Shown in pieces: positions 1-10,481 of a DNA stretch of 64,000 nucleotides. Both the position numbers and the translations under genes were made by a program. How positions within the stretch are numbered: position 1 is the stretch's first letter; each line of letters starts with the position of its first letter. The DNA comes from Parietaria judaica. Lineage: Eukaryota > Streptophyta > Magnoliopsida > Rosales > Urticaceae. The stretch lies in the NCBI GenBank assembly GCA_954871525.1, contig OX940870.1, positions 12,555,501 to 12,619,500 on the forward strand. The letters are read 5' to 3'. A model generated the notes under the pieces. The model had not been told where the DNA came from and did not search any database. It was given only the letters and a program-made list of their open reading frames with translations.

Positions 1-105
1 TTGGCAAGTGTCATCGTTTGGGGGCTAATAGTCACCTTCCGAAGGGTCGCGACTTCAGGTGAAGCGGTTAGTTATACTTTAAATAAATAACTATTATTTT
101 TTTAA
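1..105. other. Unassigned leading sequence
   Basis: The first 105 bases carry no convincing reading frame. A GC-richer stretch at 40-75 gives way to AT-rich DNA that borders the foldback element starting near 106. This could be the edge of another repeat cut off by the window. Confidence 0.3.
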
Positions 106-1080
106 GGGTTAATTGCGGCAAAAAGACCTAAATTTTGGCCAAATGCTCTGCTGTGTATACAGCCTCCTTAAATGGCGACAAAAGTACCCAAACGCGGCAT
201 TTTGGAGTTGACCGAGGAAATTTGTCCATATGGCTATTAGCTTTTGCCACATGCCATTTGGCCCCCACGTGGCATGCCACGTAATTATTACTTTTAAAAT
301 TATTTTTATAAAAAAATTACCGTTCACGGTTCACTTGAACTCCGTTACGATCCGGTTCACGCGTCGAATAAATCTTTTTAATATGTTTAATAATAAAAAC
401 CAATAAACACATACATACTGTTTAAAAAGTCAAGACATAATTAAATACACACCACTTATTAAAAAATTGTCATATTTAATATTTAACAAAAATTTGTTTT
501 TATTTGTTTGCATGATTTTTTTTTCATTTTATAATAATAATTGTTTAATATGTTTTTTGTATATATTATTCTTTTTTTCAAATGTCATTAAATAATCATA
601 TGATTTTATTGGTTATTATTTAACATGTTAATCAATTCCGTTCCACCCGTGAACTGGATCGGAGACGGAGCTTGAGTGAACCATGAACGGTGATTTTCTT
701 TTCTCTATATATTTCGTTTGACCCACTTTTTTAAAATGAATAATTATATTTAATAATAATAACCAATAATGAATATTATAATTAAAATATTTATTATTGG
801 TTATTATTAAAAAATATTTATTTTAAAAAATTTAAAAGTTCTTAAAAAAATAAAAATATTTTTTTTATAAAAAATATTTAAAAAATAATAATTATGTTGT
901 CATGCCACGTGTCGGCCAAGTGCTATGTGGCATGCCACGTGGCAAAGGCTAATAGCCACATGGACAAATTTACTCGGTCAACTCTGAAATGCCGAGTTTG
1001 GATACTTTACCGCCATTTACGGAGATTGGGTACACGGGAGCATTGGACCAAAACTTGGATCTTTTTGCCGCAATAATCCC
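106..1080. mobile_element. Foldback Mutator-like MITE, about 975 bp
   Basis: The two ends are inverted copies of each other. The left end starts gggttaattgcggcaaaaag, and the right end read on the minus strand starts gggattattgcggcaaaaag. The similarity continues for roughly 200 bases per arm, including matching blocks around tgccacgtggca and a shared stretch near 'gacaaatttactcggtcaa'. A second inverted pair lies inside (about 321-366 and 639-693, sharing a cgttcatggttcac-like core), with AT-rich filler between. No transposase frame is present, so it is non-autonomous. I found no clear target duplication, so the ends are approximate. The termini resemble those of the 54.8-56.2 kb element, which has a perfect 9-bp duplication, and this is why I call it Mutator-like. 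Confidence 0.7.
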
Positions 1081-2390
1081 AAAGTTTGGGTCTTTTGTCT
1101 TTTATTCCCATTTATCCCGATAAAAAGGTTGGATGAATATGATAAAGATACATATCAAGTATCTGCTATGTATCTTCGAGTGACATTTTTTTTTCCAGCG
1201 TTCTTTTTGTTTGAAGTCGCTCCACATCCCAGTTGCTTTTCCTGTGATATTATTTTTCTCAATTTTGTTTATTTTAATATGTTTAATTTTTATTAAAAAC
1301 ACATTTTCATTTATTTGGGGGCTGTGATTCTGTTAGTTTTATTTAATGGCTTTGTTAAATGATTTTATTTACCGATTTGTATTTTTTTTCTTTCTTTCAG
1401 AGTTATCTTTTTTTACTTTCAAAAGATGACAGCTTTGTTGTCCTCCGTCTGATGCTTTGCTTTTTTGGTAAGATTCTTTTTTTCTCAAATTTTGTTAAGA
1501 TCATTTAATCAATTATATTTTTTTTTTCTGTTTTAGTAATGGCGTTGTTTACAATCTAAAAGGTTTATCTTTCAATCTGATTTTTTTAAGCCTTCTTCTT
1601 GAATAGAGAATTTTTTATGTTTTCAGCTTTTAGATTTATTTTTTTTTTACCATTTTCCCTATTATAAATACTAAAAACATAAAAAAAAAAATGATGATTT
1701 TTAAGAAATTTATTCAGTACACATTTTATTTAAAAATTATTTGTTTTAAGGTTCAATACCACCATGCGAGCGCGATGTCGGTGCACTATTCTCAAAAATA
1801 GGAAAATAATTTCATAATCATATTTTAAAAACACTACATGATTAGTTAATTAGTGTAATTTATTTTTATGTAAGATTATTTCATAAATAGTTATGTAATG
1901 TTATATTTTATTTATAGTGATTTTATAATTATACATGTAATATAATAATTTTTCATATCGAATTCTTAATTTATATATCACTTGAGAGTTGAGACCTATA
2001 TACATCTAAAAATATTATCATCTTATAAGTTTAGCGAATTGTTAACTAGTGAGACCCGACTCGAGATTGGACAAAATTATTATTTAGTCGACGTTATTAA
2101 TTTGTCGAGGTTTTCATGGAGCCCGAAAACAATAATTACTATTTATTCACATTTTTAGGTTTATATATATACGTGCATACATACATTTTTCGATCCCATC
2201 ATTGTCGTTTCACACTTCTCTCCTATCATGTCGTTTTTTTGTTTAGCTGTCGTTTATTCTTTATACACTGATTAGTGATTACTGTTGCTCTCCTCACTTC
2301 TCTTCCATTTTCGGAGTAATCATCAGAAGAAAGAACCACTAATTTTGGCGCCATTTTTCAAACCCCAAACGTTTCGAAAGCTCTTTGGTC
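1081..2390. other. AT-rich intergenic DNA and upstream region of the telobox-MYB gene
   Basis: T-rich, low-complexity DNA with no supported gene. A TATA-like run (tttatatatatacgtgc, about 2160) lies roughly 230 bases before the start codon at 2391, at a distance that suits a 5' leader with pyrimidine-rich sequence (2215-2310). Confidence 0.35.
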
Positions 2391-4861
2391 ATGGCGGAAT
2401 TGAGTGAAGACGTCGACAATATGATCTCCGAGACCGACGATCTGACCTCGACGAAGGCCGAGCTTCTTCGCTCAATCGCGCGCGGAATCGTCGAGGGTTT
2501 GGTATTGGAGATGATCCTGGAGAATTTCGAAGCCGTGGAGAAGCTCGATCGGGCTCTTCGAGGCAACTCCGCGGCTTCGGGATCGATGAGCGCCGCGTAC
2601 TGTGCTGTCGCGGTGGAGTGCACGGTTAAGCTTCTCGTGGCGGGCGGTGGAAAGGCAGGGACGAAGTACTGGAACGCGTTCGATCGCATTTGGAATCTGA
2701 GGATCGGCGAGCTCGAGAGGCTCCGAGAGAGCGATCTCGTGACGGAGGAAGTGAAGAAGTGGCGCGATGAGCTTCGGAGTAGTTTCGGGGATCATGAGGC
2801 GCGCGTGAAGCTTTGCGGAGTGAATACGAGGAACGAGGCAGTGAGTCGCGTTCGGGTTTACTTGGAGGAAGAGGGGAAGAGTATAGGGCTCTCTCTGTTC
2901 GAACCCGAGGGAGTGAGATTGAAAGAGTCGACTTACGCGGATTCGATAAAGGAAGGTACGAAATAGTTGTTATTAGCAATGTTATGCTGTTTTAGATGAA
3001 TGAGATTGTGTGGAATGGATAATCTAGTGAACTATATGCATGCTTGTTCGGTTTGTATTTGCAGAAATTCGCGAGGAAGATCGGGTTTCTTATAAGTTTA
3101 ACTCTTCAGAGCTTGATATATTGGCTAATGTATGCACATCATTAGAAAACCATGATGTTAGTGAAGTTAAGGAACAGGTGAGAGCTAGTTCTTCGACATT
3201 ACAAACGGCCAAGGCGATATTCAGTCCCCAAGCTATGCTTGGAGCCGAAATTATTATGTCAATGTCTACAGGCGGAACTGAAGGAAAGGACATTCTGGAG
3301 AACTGGGATGAAAAAGAAGTGGATGACGCTGGTGAAACCGTCGATAAGAGCACCGATCGGCTTGCTGAAACTAGTAATGTCAATGTCGGAAACGTGTTAC
3401 GTGAGAATCAGGGCAATGCACTTCAACAAGGAATTATTATGTCAATGTCAACAGGCGGAACTGACAGAAAGGAAATGCTGGAAAACTGGGATGAAAAAGA
3501 AGTGGATGACGCTAATGAAACCGAGCCTAAGAGCACCATTCAGCTCGCTGAAAATAGTAATGTCGATGTCGGAAACGTTTTATGTGAGAATCAGGGCAAT
3601 GCACTTCAACAAGGAATTATTATGTCAATGTCAACTGGCGGAAAGGAAATTCTGGAAAACTGGGACAAAGAAGTGGATGACGCTAATGAAACCGTGCCTA
3701 AGAGCCCCATTCAACTCGCTGAAACTAGTAATGTCGATATCGGAAATGTGTTATGTGAGAATCTGGGCAATGCACTTCACCAAGGATTGAAGGAGCGTAA
3801 GGGTTGTGTTTGTAATTGTGAGGTAAGATCTTCACTCTTTCAAAAAAAATCGTATCTTTTTAATAAATTGACATCCTCATAAGTTGAATTTATTAGACAT
3901 TCAGCTCACAAATTTTTGTTTTGTATAAATAGAATCCTGATTAAGTATCTTAAGTTTATGCTGGAACTTTGAATATTGAATTGTTTTACTGATTCGTGAT
4001 GTTAGTGGAGTGAACCAATTCTAGGCTCGCCTGTATCGGTAATTGGCGGTGAAAGAACAACGTACAAGCTTATTCCGAAAAGAAAGGCGGATAATTTATC
4101 ACTTCAGAAAATCGGAGCTAAAAAATTGGGTGGCAGAAGAAAGAGCAGAAGATGGTCTTTACACGAAGAGGACGCATTAAGAACAGCGGTGGAGAGGTAC
4201 ATACTTTTTAATCACCAAAAGCATAGTAGAAAAAAAGGATCTTAACAGCTTAGTCACAAAACATGCACCTGTAAGCCAATCTGAGATTCGCCAAGGTGAT
4301 TAATCCCGGAAACTCTGTTCCAAATCAAACAAGAACATGACCTTTCAGTTGAGAGCAAGGAAAATCTCTGCAATGGGGTGTCTTGAGAGTCAAAGCCAAA
4401 AAAGAAAAAAATGATAATTAGTAATGAAGAACATAACAATAAACACTAAATCTCCTATTCGGCCTTCGCTTGACGCCTACATTTGATCAAGGGTCTTTCG
4501 CTCCATAATAGATCTCTCGGTAGTTTATGAATTTGGAACATAAATAGTTCTTGGTACTGTTCATCATGATCATCATCACAGTTCTTGTTTCTTCATGAAG
4601 GTTTGGTAAATGCTGGAAATTTATCTTGAACATGCTTGGTGATCAATTTGATGAGAGGACAGAGGTAAGGAAATATGTTCTATAATTTCTAACCGACAAG
4701 CTCTCTGTACAATCCATATCCGAATGCCAATTGTCAATCGTGTGAACTCGATTATCAGCTCTGCCATATAGTTACATACCAAACTGAAATTCGGAATTCG
4801 TGTTCAATAGGTTGATCTGAAGGATAAATGGAGGAACATGACGAGGCATTTATCAAGTTGA
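2391..4861 (+). CDS. Telobox MYB (TRF-like) protein with internal tandem repeats, 542 aa
   Basis: Five exons give one frame: 2391-2955, 3065-3822, 4006-4196, 4601-4664 and 4811-4861 (1,629 nt, all introns GT-AG). The first 190 residues are acidic and helical with no family I can name. Residues about 251-429 are three imperfect tandem repeats. Residues about 491-542 are a C-terminal MYB/SANT domain split over three exons, beginning RRWSLHEEDALRTAVER and ending in the telobox motif VDLKDKWRNMTRH. That motif marks plant telomere-repeat-binding and TRF-like proteins, where the third MYB helix contacts TTTAGGG-type DNA. A basic stretch (KRK, KKLGGRRKSRR) just before the domain may serve in nuclear import. 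The protein stops soon after the domain, as in TRF-like family 2. Nuclear DNA binding is inferred from the family; the target is unknown. The start is the first ATG in frame. A spliced 3' UTR is possible (acceptor at about 4967). Confidence 0.78.
3250..3786 (+). repeat. Three coding tandem repeats of 183, 183 and 171 bp
   Basis: Units start at 3250, 3433 and 3616, each opening with codons for IIMSMSTGG and running through LENWDEKEVDD to GNAL(Q/H)QG. The third unit is 12 bases shorter, and its losses are multiples of three, so the frame is kept. The copies are very similar at the DNA level, which points to recent duplication or ongoing homogenisation. They lie wholly within exon 2 of the telobox-MYB gene. 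Confidence 0.9.
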
Positions 4862-6175
4862 GGTATATATATACTTGCTTATGTGCTTTTTTTTTTTTGT
4901 TACATGTAGTATATTGTTTCAGAAAATAGTAACAGCTTATATTTTTTTTTCATGTTGATACTTGCAGACAACAGGGTGGTTTTGGTGTTCTGTTGACTTT
5001 CGGGATTTCGCTGACCTTTGTCAACCTCATACAGCAATACGATAAGGTAAAGAACTAGACTGACTGATGAAAGAACTAAAAACACTCATATAAGTGTGTA
5101 TGTTGAAGCAGTGTAGTGTAAAGGAATTAGATTGTACATAACTTCTGTCCTTCTCTTTCTGGTATTCCATTGTCTGTGAGATTTGGATACAACTACTAAT
5201 TTTTTAACATCATATCCTAATTAGCTTGTAAGCTTTTCTATCTCTTCAATTTTTGTTTGGGGTGAGATCGCTGAGTTGGTCCTAATCCGTCGATGGGTAT
5301 TTAGAAAATTGACCATGTATTTTTGGGTAATCCTTGTTTGTTCTATATATTCTTAGGTCGCCGATTTCTCTTGTGGAGCGAATTTTGCGTAAAAGAGATC
5401 GTACTCGAAAAAACTCCCTAGTGAATTCTGAGTTTGTCAATTAGGGTTGAATCCCAAATGAAACATTGACCTGATACATGGTTTTTCGCCTTTTTCGTCC
5501 CGGTCCCGTTTTTTCAAGTCTTTCAAAACCAGGTTTCTTTTAAACCCAGACCAAAAACCAGATCGGGCCATTCCCTGTTGCAGTTTTTTTTTTACTCCAA
5601 GACCCGGTTTTTGGACCAAAATCTGACGTGAGGGCCAAAACTTTCATCCCTTAAAAAAATCTTACCATTGTTTCTTTTAATCAAAACCTTTTTTCACCGT
5701 TACAACTAGAACTAGTGCCTAGTGAGACATTATATTTGCACATTTTGAAACTTAAATATGGAAAATATGTGATATAAAGTTTGTGCAACATTGAGTTCGT
5801 CGGTGGAGTTAGGTAATTTTATAAAGTCGAGCAAGCTCAAATCCTTTAATTGGATAGCGATGCATGATAGAAGCCACATTCTCTCTCTCTTTTTTTCCCT
5901 TTGAAATGCTAAGCCACATTCAATGAGAGCAAACCGGTTTCACACGCAGTGCCTTTTGTCCCCCACACTCGGTTTGGCCGTTGGACCACTCACACGTGTG
6001 TATCAAAAGTAAGTATCACACTTCTTTGGTTAATAAGACTAATTAGGAAGAATTAAAAGTAATTAGATGTTAATGAATCAGTGAGATGTCAACCAGAAGT
6101 TCTCTCTGGACCACCTAAATTTTCATTAATTTATGCTTCTGTCTGCAAGATTTTTCAGTTTTGGCAAGTGGGGTT
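4862..6175. other. Intergenic DNA with a possible 3' UTR and a GC-richer remnant
   Basis: A likely 3' UTR follows the telobox-MYB gene to about 5100. At 5440-5660 there is a stretch with repeated cccggt/accagg motifs, bounded by tagggttgaat and ttcatccctta. It resembles a decayed relative of the hAT-type element at 17980-19004, but no target duplication is visible. The remainder is AT-rich with no gene recognised. Confidence 0.35.
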
Positions 6176-6430
6176 CTAATGATGTTTGAGTTCCATGTAA
6201 TTTTTAATTAATGGTGCTTAATTGCCAACATTTTGGCAAGTGTGTTCCCTTCCATGCAATTTATGACCAATGGTGTTTGAGTTCCATTGTAATTTTTATT
6301 TAATGATGCTTAAATTTGTCTACATTTTAGCTAGTGTCTATGTAACTTAGGACCAGTGATGTTTCATGTGATTTTATTTAATGGTGCTTAAATTTGTCAA
6401 CAGTTTTGCAAGTTACCATTTCTTTCCTGT
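6176..6430. repeat. Degenerate tandem repeat, about 3 units of 70-95 bp
   Basis: Successive units contain the same order of short blocks: gatgtttgagttccatgtaa, then ttaatggtgcttaa, then ttgtcaacattttggcaagt. Units begin near 6180, 6272 and 6357. Spacing varies and copies differ at many positions, so this is an old minisatellite-like array. Confidence 0.6.
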
Positions 6431-7807
6431 GATTCTCACTTTTAAAGTTATTCAATTTGGACTAATCATACACTTACCAATCTTCGTTAAAGTTTTTTTT
6501 TTAAATAATTAATAATTATTTTATTATGAGTTTGGAAGCGTCTGTCCGTATTGTTTTTCATCAATCTTTCAGTAATTTTGATTTTGCTGCTCCTATTAAT
6601 TAATAATGTGTGAGACTGTGATTGTGTTTGTGTCAATGCATGAATAAAGAATGGTTATTTATTTTCCCACAGGCCAAACACTAGAAACGATGAGAATCCT
6701 CGGTGAGTTCTAAGCATATGCTTACGCATGTGTAGGCAATTATCAGAGCTTGCTTAGGCTTTTAATTTGTGTTTTGGCACAGTCAAACAAAATCCATCTC
6801 TTTGTTTGTGGTACCAAGTTATCTCTCACGTGGACCTCCACAGTTTAAACCCAATTGTGCTACTATACTATACATTCAATACACTGAATAATAATAACAA
6901 AATAAAAAAAAACACTAGTATAACTATGAGTATATAAATAAAATCTTTTTCTAGCAAAGACATCAATTTTTCTTATAATTTTTTTTATTACTTTAACATG
7001 TTTTCTTTATAAGGTCCGTTTTATAACTCCATGTACGACATAATTTTAATTCATATTTTAAGGATTTTGTAAGATAGATCTCTTTGGAATATTTTACTCC
7101 TCTTCGAGTCATTAAAAAAAATTCACGATATAGATATAAACGTAAATTCTTCTCAAGTTTCACGCCTCAATCGAATATCGATAACTTGAATTAAAATAAA
7201 ATAAAAAAGCTTATGGATATAACATATATTACTTTAGGAGGCAAAAGGACGTTGAGTATTAATTAGGCTCGTTGCCCTCTCATTTTCTCATTTAAACCTT
7301 ACCCTAAAAAAAAAAAGAGAAGGAAAAATAGAATAATTAAACCTACTTTGAGTGTGATAAGCTAGTTTATTACTAAAAACAAACAGAGAAATTCTGGTTG
7401 TTCCTATATCGCTGTCGGTCGTGCCTGAGCTTGACCTCTCAGGCGTGACATTAACATTCTCACCAACCAATTACATCGCGCATTCAAAACACTGAAAACC
7501 ACTTCTCTCGGAACTCTCTGCTAAAAAAGAATCGACTCTTCTTTCTCTTATCACATGAACAATCAATGATTTCAGTGTCGCCTCCCCGATAATCAATGAT
7601 TATTATTATTTAATTAAACTATATTTATTCTTGGTTAACAACTAGGAAGGAACACGCATGCATATGCAAAAGTAGTTGAGCGAGCCATTAATTTACTCCA
7701 AATATACTATAAATAAAATATACACAACATGGATTTGCTAACATCATGTGCACATTAATATAAAACAATATTACATTACAAAACGACAAACTAAAGGTTA
7801 GCCATTG
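6431..7807. other. AT-rich intergenic DNA
   Basis: No convincing coding, RNA or transposon signal. Short reading frames here lack splice context and recognisable protein content. Confidence 0.4.
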
Positions 7808-7880
7808 CTGCGACTGCACAATTTTGAACCGTCGGATTCGTTTATCACGATCCGACGGTTGAGAATTTGCACAGTCGCCT
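7808..7880. repeat. Short near-perfect hairpin (73 bp)
   Basis: The left arm gcgactgcacaattttgaac and the reverse complement of the right arm (gcgactgtgcaaattctcaac) pair over about 30 bases, including the core aaccgtcggat. The loop is only about 10 bases. It lies about 250 bases downstream of the end of the C2H2 gene. It may be a minimal MITE or a small-RNA-forming hairpin; the sequence alone cannot separate these. Confidence 0.6.
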
Positions 7881-8134
7881 CAGTCGCTAGAACCAAGCTC
7901 ACCTCATCTCTCTCTATACATCTATTTTAGTCTTAAAAAAAAAACAGAAAAGGAAGTCAGCGAAATTATTTTAAAAGGGTCCAAAACCAAAACGACGTCG
8001 TTTACTGAATACCACGCGCTCTCCAAACGACGATGTTTGACTGAGATTTAAGAGATATGTAGATCTCGGATTGAAAACCACGCGCACCTCCAGATAGCGC
8101 ACGCGCCGATCAACGCGCTTAAAACCGACGACGT

Positions 8135-10481
8135 TCACTGGGACTCTAGAGCTTTGTAGATAACGACAAAGCACGGCAAGATGGCTCTGGGATTGAACAC
8201 GACGAGCTCTTCCAGGCTGGCGTACGCGCCGTCGCCGCCGGCCACGGAGTCGTACGCGCCGATCGACGCGCCGTCCTCCTCCTCGGCGGGCGCGTGGCGT
8301 CGCACGCGCCCGGCGATGACGCGGCAGACGATCATGGCCCTGCGGCCGCGGTCGGCGAGGCGGTCGTGGGCCCTGCCGCTGCTGGCGGAGGTCCAGACGC
8401 CGTCGGCGCCGTCGCGCTGGAAGCCGTGGCGGATGACGGCGCAGACGGCGCAGGCGGCGGCGTTGGCGGAGCAGAGGCTGGTGGAGCCGCGCGCGCCGAG
8501 GGAGCAGGCGAGGGTGGTGCAGTGGAAGCGCAGGAGCTCGTTGCCGTCGGCGGCGCAGCGCGGGCTCTTGCGCGTGCCGGGGGCCGCGGCGGAGGCGCCG
8601 CCGTGGCGGGACTTGACGGCGTCGCGGCAGTCCTCAAAGCGTTGGATGGTCCGCTGGGTGTTGTGGACCTTGAGGATGCGCTCGATGCTGAAGATGGGGT
8701 TGTCCTTCTTCAACCAGCTCGACTTGAAGATTATCTCCACTATGTTCCTCCCTGAGTCCTCTGGTCCCAGCTCCGACACTGTTTCGTTCAATTATTTAAT
8801 TATATAAAATACGTAATTAACTATAAGAAAATTCTTATAATTTAATAAGTTACTAGATCAATAAATACATTGAATGAAAATTCTGATTAATGGGTAAATT
8901 TCAGATATCAAACAGTCCATATACGTATATAACCAAAAGCTAAAAACAATTAAATTAGGTGTTACAGGTAGAGTCGTTAATGGATGCTATATTATTATTA
9001 ATAACTAAAGCTTATTATATCATTAAAGATTATATATTCGTCAAATATTTCTTTAATGTGGGTTGTCGGTGGGGACGTGGTGTTGGGTGGAGTTTTTAAC
9101 GTACGAGTGGGGTTTTCCTCTTCTAATTTTAATCGAAATCGAAATCGAAATGTGGTAATAATATAACACTGCGACTGTGTAGTTGGGACGGGTCATTAAA
9201 TTTCGGATCTTTCAGAGACAGCTGTAACTTGCATGCAGTCGCTACGATTGCGTATTATTTACTGTTGGTAAATAAAAAAATCATTTCCCTTTTCATTACC
9301 CTCGTGGGAGAAAAATCAGGCACAGTACTCATGTGAGATTTTTGGGGTGAAACGACATGTACTTGCGTTGAATTTGGATATGATATGACAAGAATTACAC
9401 TAAAAACTGTGCAATTCAGAGATTGATGGTTTTTCTCATGCAATTTTTACTGTAACGAAATAAATACCAGTACTATACTATAGTCTCTATACTACTATAC
9501 TATTTAAGTACTACTACACATTAAACGAAGGAGAGGGAAAAAGGTGATTTGTGTAATTGATGATCGGCAAAATCATGTCATGTCTGCCATTTTCTGTTTC
9601 TTTTCTCTTTAATGTTCTTGCTGGGCCTCTCCAATTCAAATTCAAACCCTTCTCTTTTCATTAATTAGTTCATTATCGTCTCTGAACTTGAGATTCTTCA
9701 CGAAGCCCATTAATTGCTTTCTCAAACAATGTTCAAAAACCTCGAAAACTAACGGACTATACGACATTAATGGCGAGAAAATTATAACACGATACGTACC
9801 TGCGTGACGAACAGCCTGGTGAAGCTCGAGACTTTCGATCTTCGGGAACACTTCCCCGCACTGAGGGCAAGCGCAAATGGTGCTTCTCGGCGTGATTGGA
9901 TACCTATACATACAGACATATAATTAACATATGTATATAACAAATATATATATATACATATATAATGATTATAATGGTATTGACCTGCTTGGGTCAACGA
10001 TCATGTGACACTCGTAGCACCCGGAGAGCTTCCTGAATTGCATCCCTCGGGATGACGTGTACGGCGCTCCGCCGTTGGATCTGGCGGAGCGGGTGGACCC
10101 GGGGAGGGGCTTCCGGGTGAGCAACCGGGCCGAATCGTGACCCACCGAGCTGCTCTCCGGCGAGTTGTCGGCTCGGTGGACGACCCTGGTGTTGCCGTGC
10201 ACGACGTCCCTGAAGCTGCAGATGGAGCTGCACGACGAGCCGAGCTTGGAGTAGCCCTGAGCCGCCGCCGCGCCGCTTTTGGCGGAGGAGGGGTCGTGCA
10301 CGCGCGCCGGCTCGACCTGCTTGCACGTGAGGAGGTTCTTGAATTGGTCCCATGAAGATGACGACGACGACGACTTGTTGTCGTTTTTGGTGGTGGCGGA
10401 ACGGTGTCGTTTCTCGTGCTTCTTCCTGCGTTTTGACGGCTCCTTCTTCGCCTCTGGGTTTGCAGAACTGAGAAGAGCCAT
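8135..10481 (-). CDS. C2H2 zinc-finger protein with C-terminal PARP-like domain (At1g75710-like), 414 aa
   Basis: Three exons on the minus strand, 10481-9985, 9903-9800 and 8778-8135, give 1,245 nt in frame with GT-AG introns of 81 and 1,021 bp. Exon 1 encodes a basic N-terminus (KRRKKHEKRHR), a serine-rich stretch and a CYECH motif near residue 157. Exon 2 encodes one C2H2 finger, CPQCGEVF...LHQAVRH, spacing C-X2-C-X12-H-X4-H. Exon 3 begins VSELGPEDSGRN and contains conserved family blocks (SSWLKKDNPIFSIERILKVHN; HGFQ; GVWTSASSGRAHD; RAMIVCRVIAGRV) and the usual ending VVFNPRAILPCFVVIYK. From memory this family carries an ADP-ribosyltransferase-like fold after the finger; whether it is active is unknown. 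Exon 3 is strikingly GC-rich compared with its surroundings. A GA-rich leader lies at 10555-10580. A nuclear location is inferred. Confidence 0.88.

Noticed and set aside
5440..5660. Possible hAT remnant with tagggttgaa/ttcatccctta ends
   Set aside because: Motif content resembles the 17.98 kb element, but no target duplication or convincing inverted ends; noted only within the spacer entry.
8181..8807. Long plus-strand frames (also 8294-8755) opposite the C2H2 gene's last exon
   Set aside because: They are mirror images of GC-rich minus-strand coding sequence. Only the minus frame has family motifs and splice continuity.
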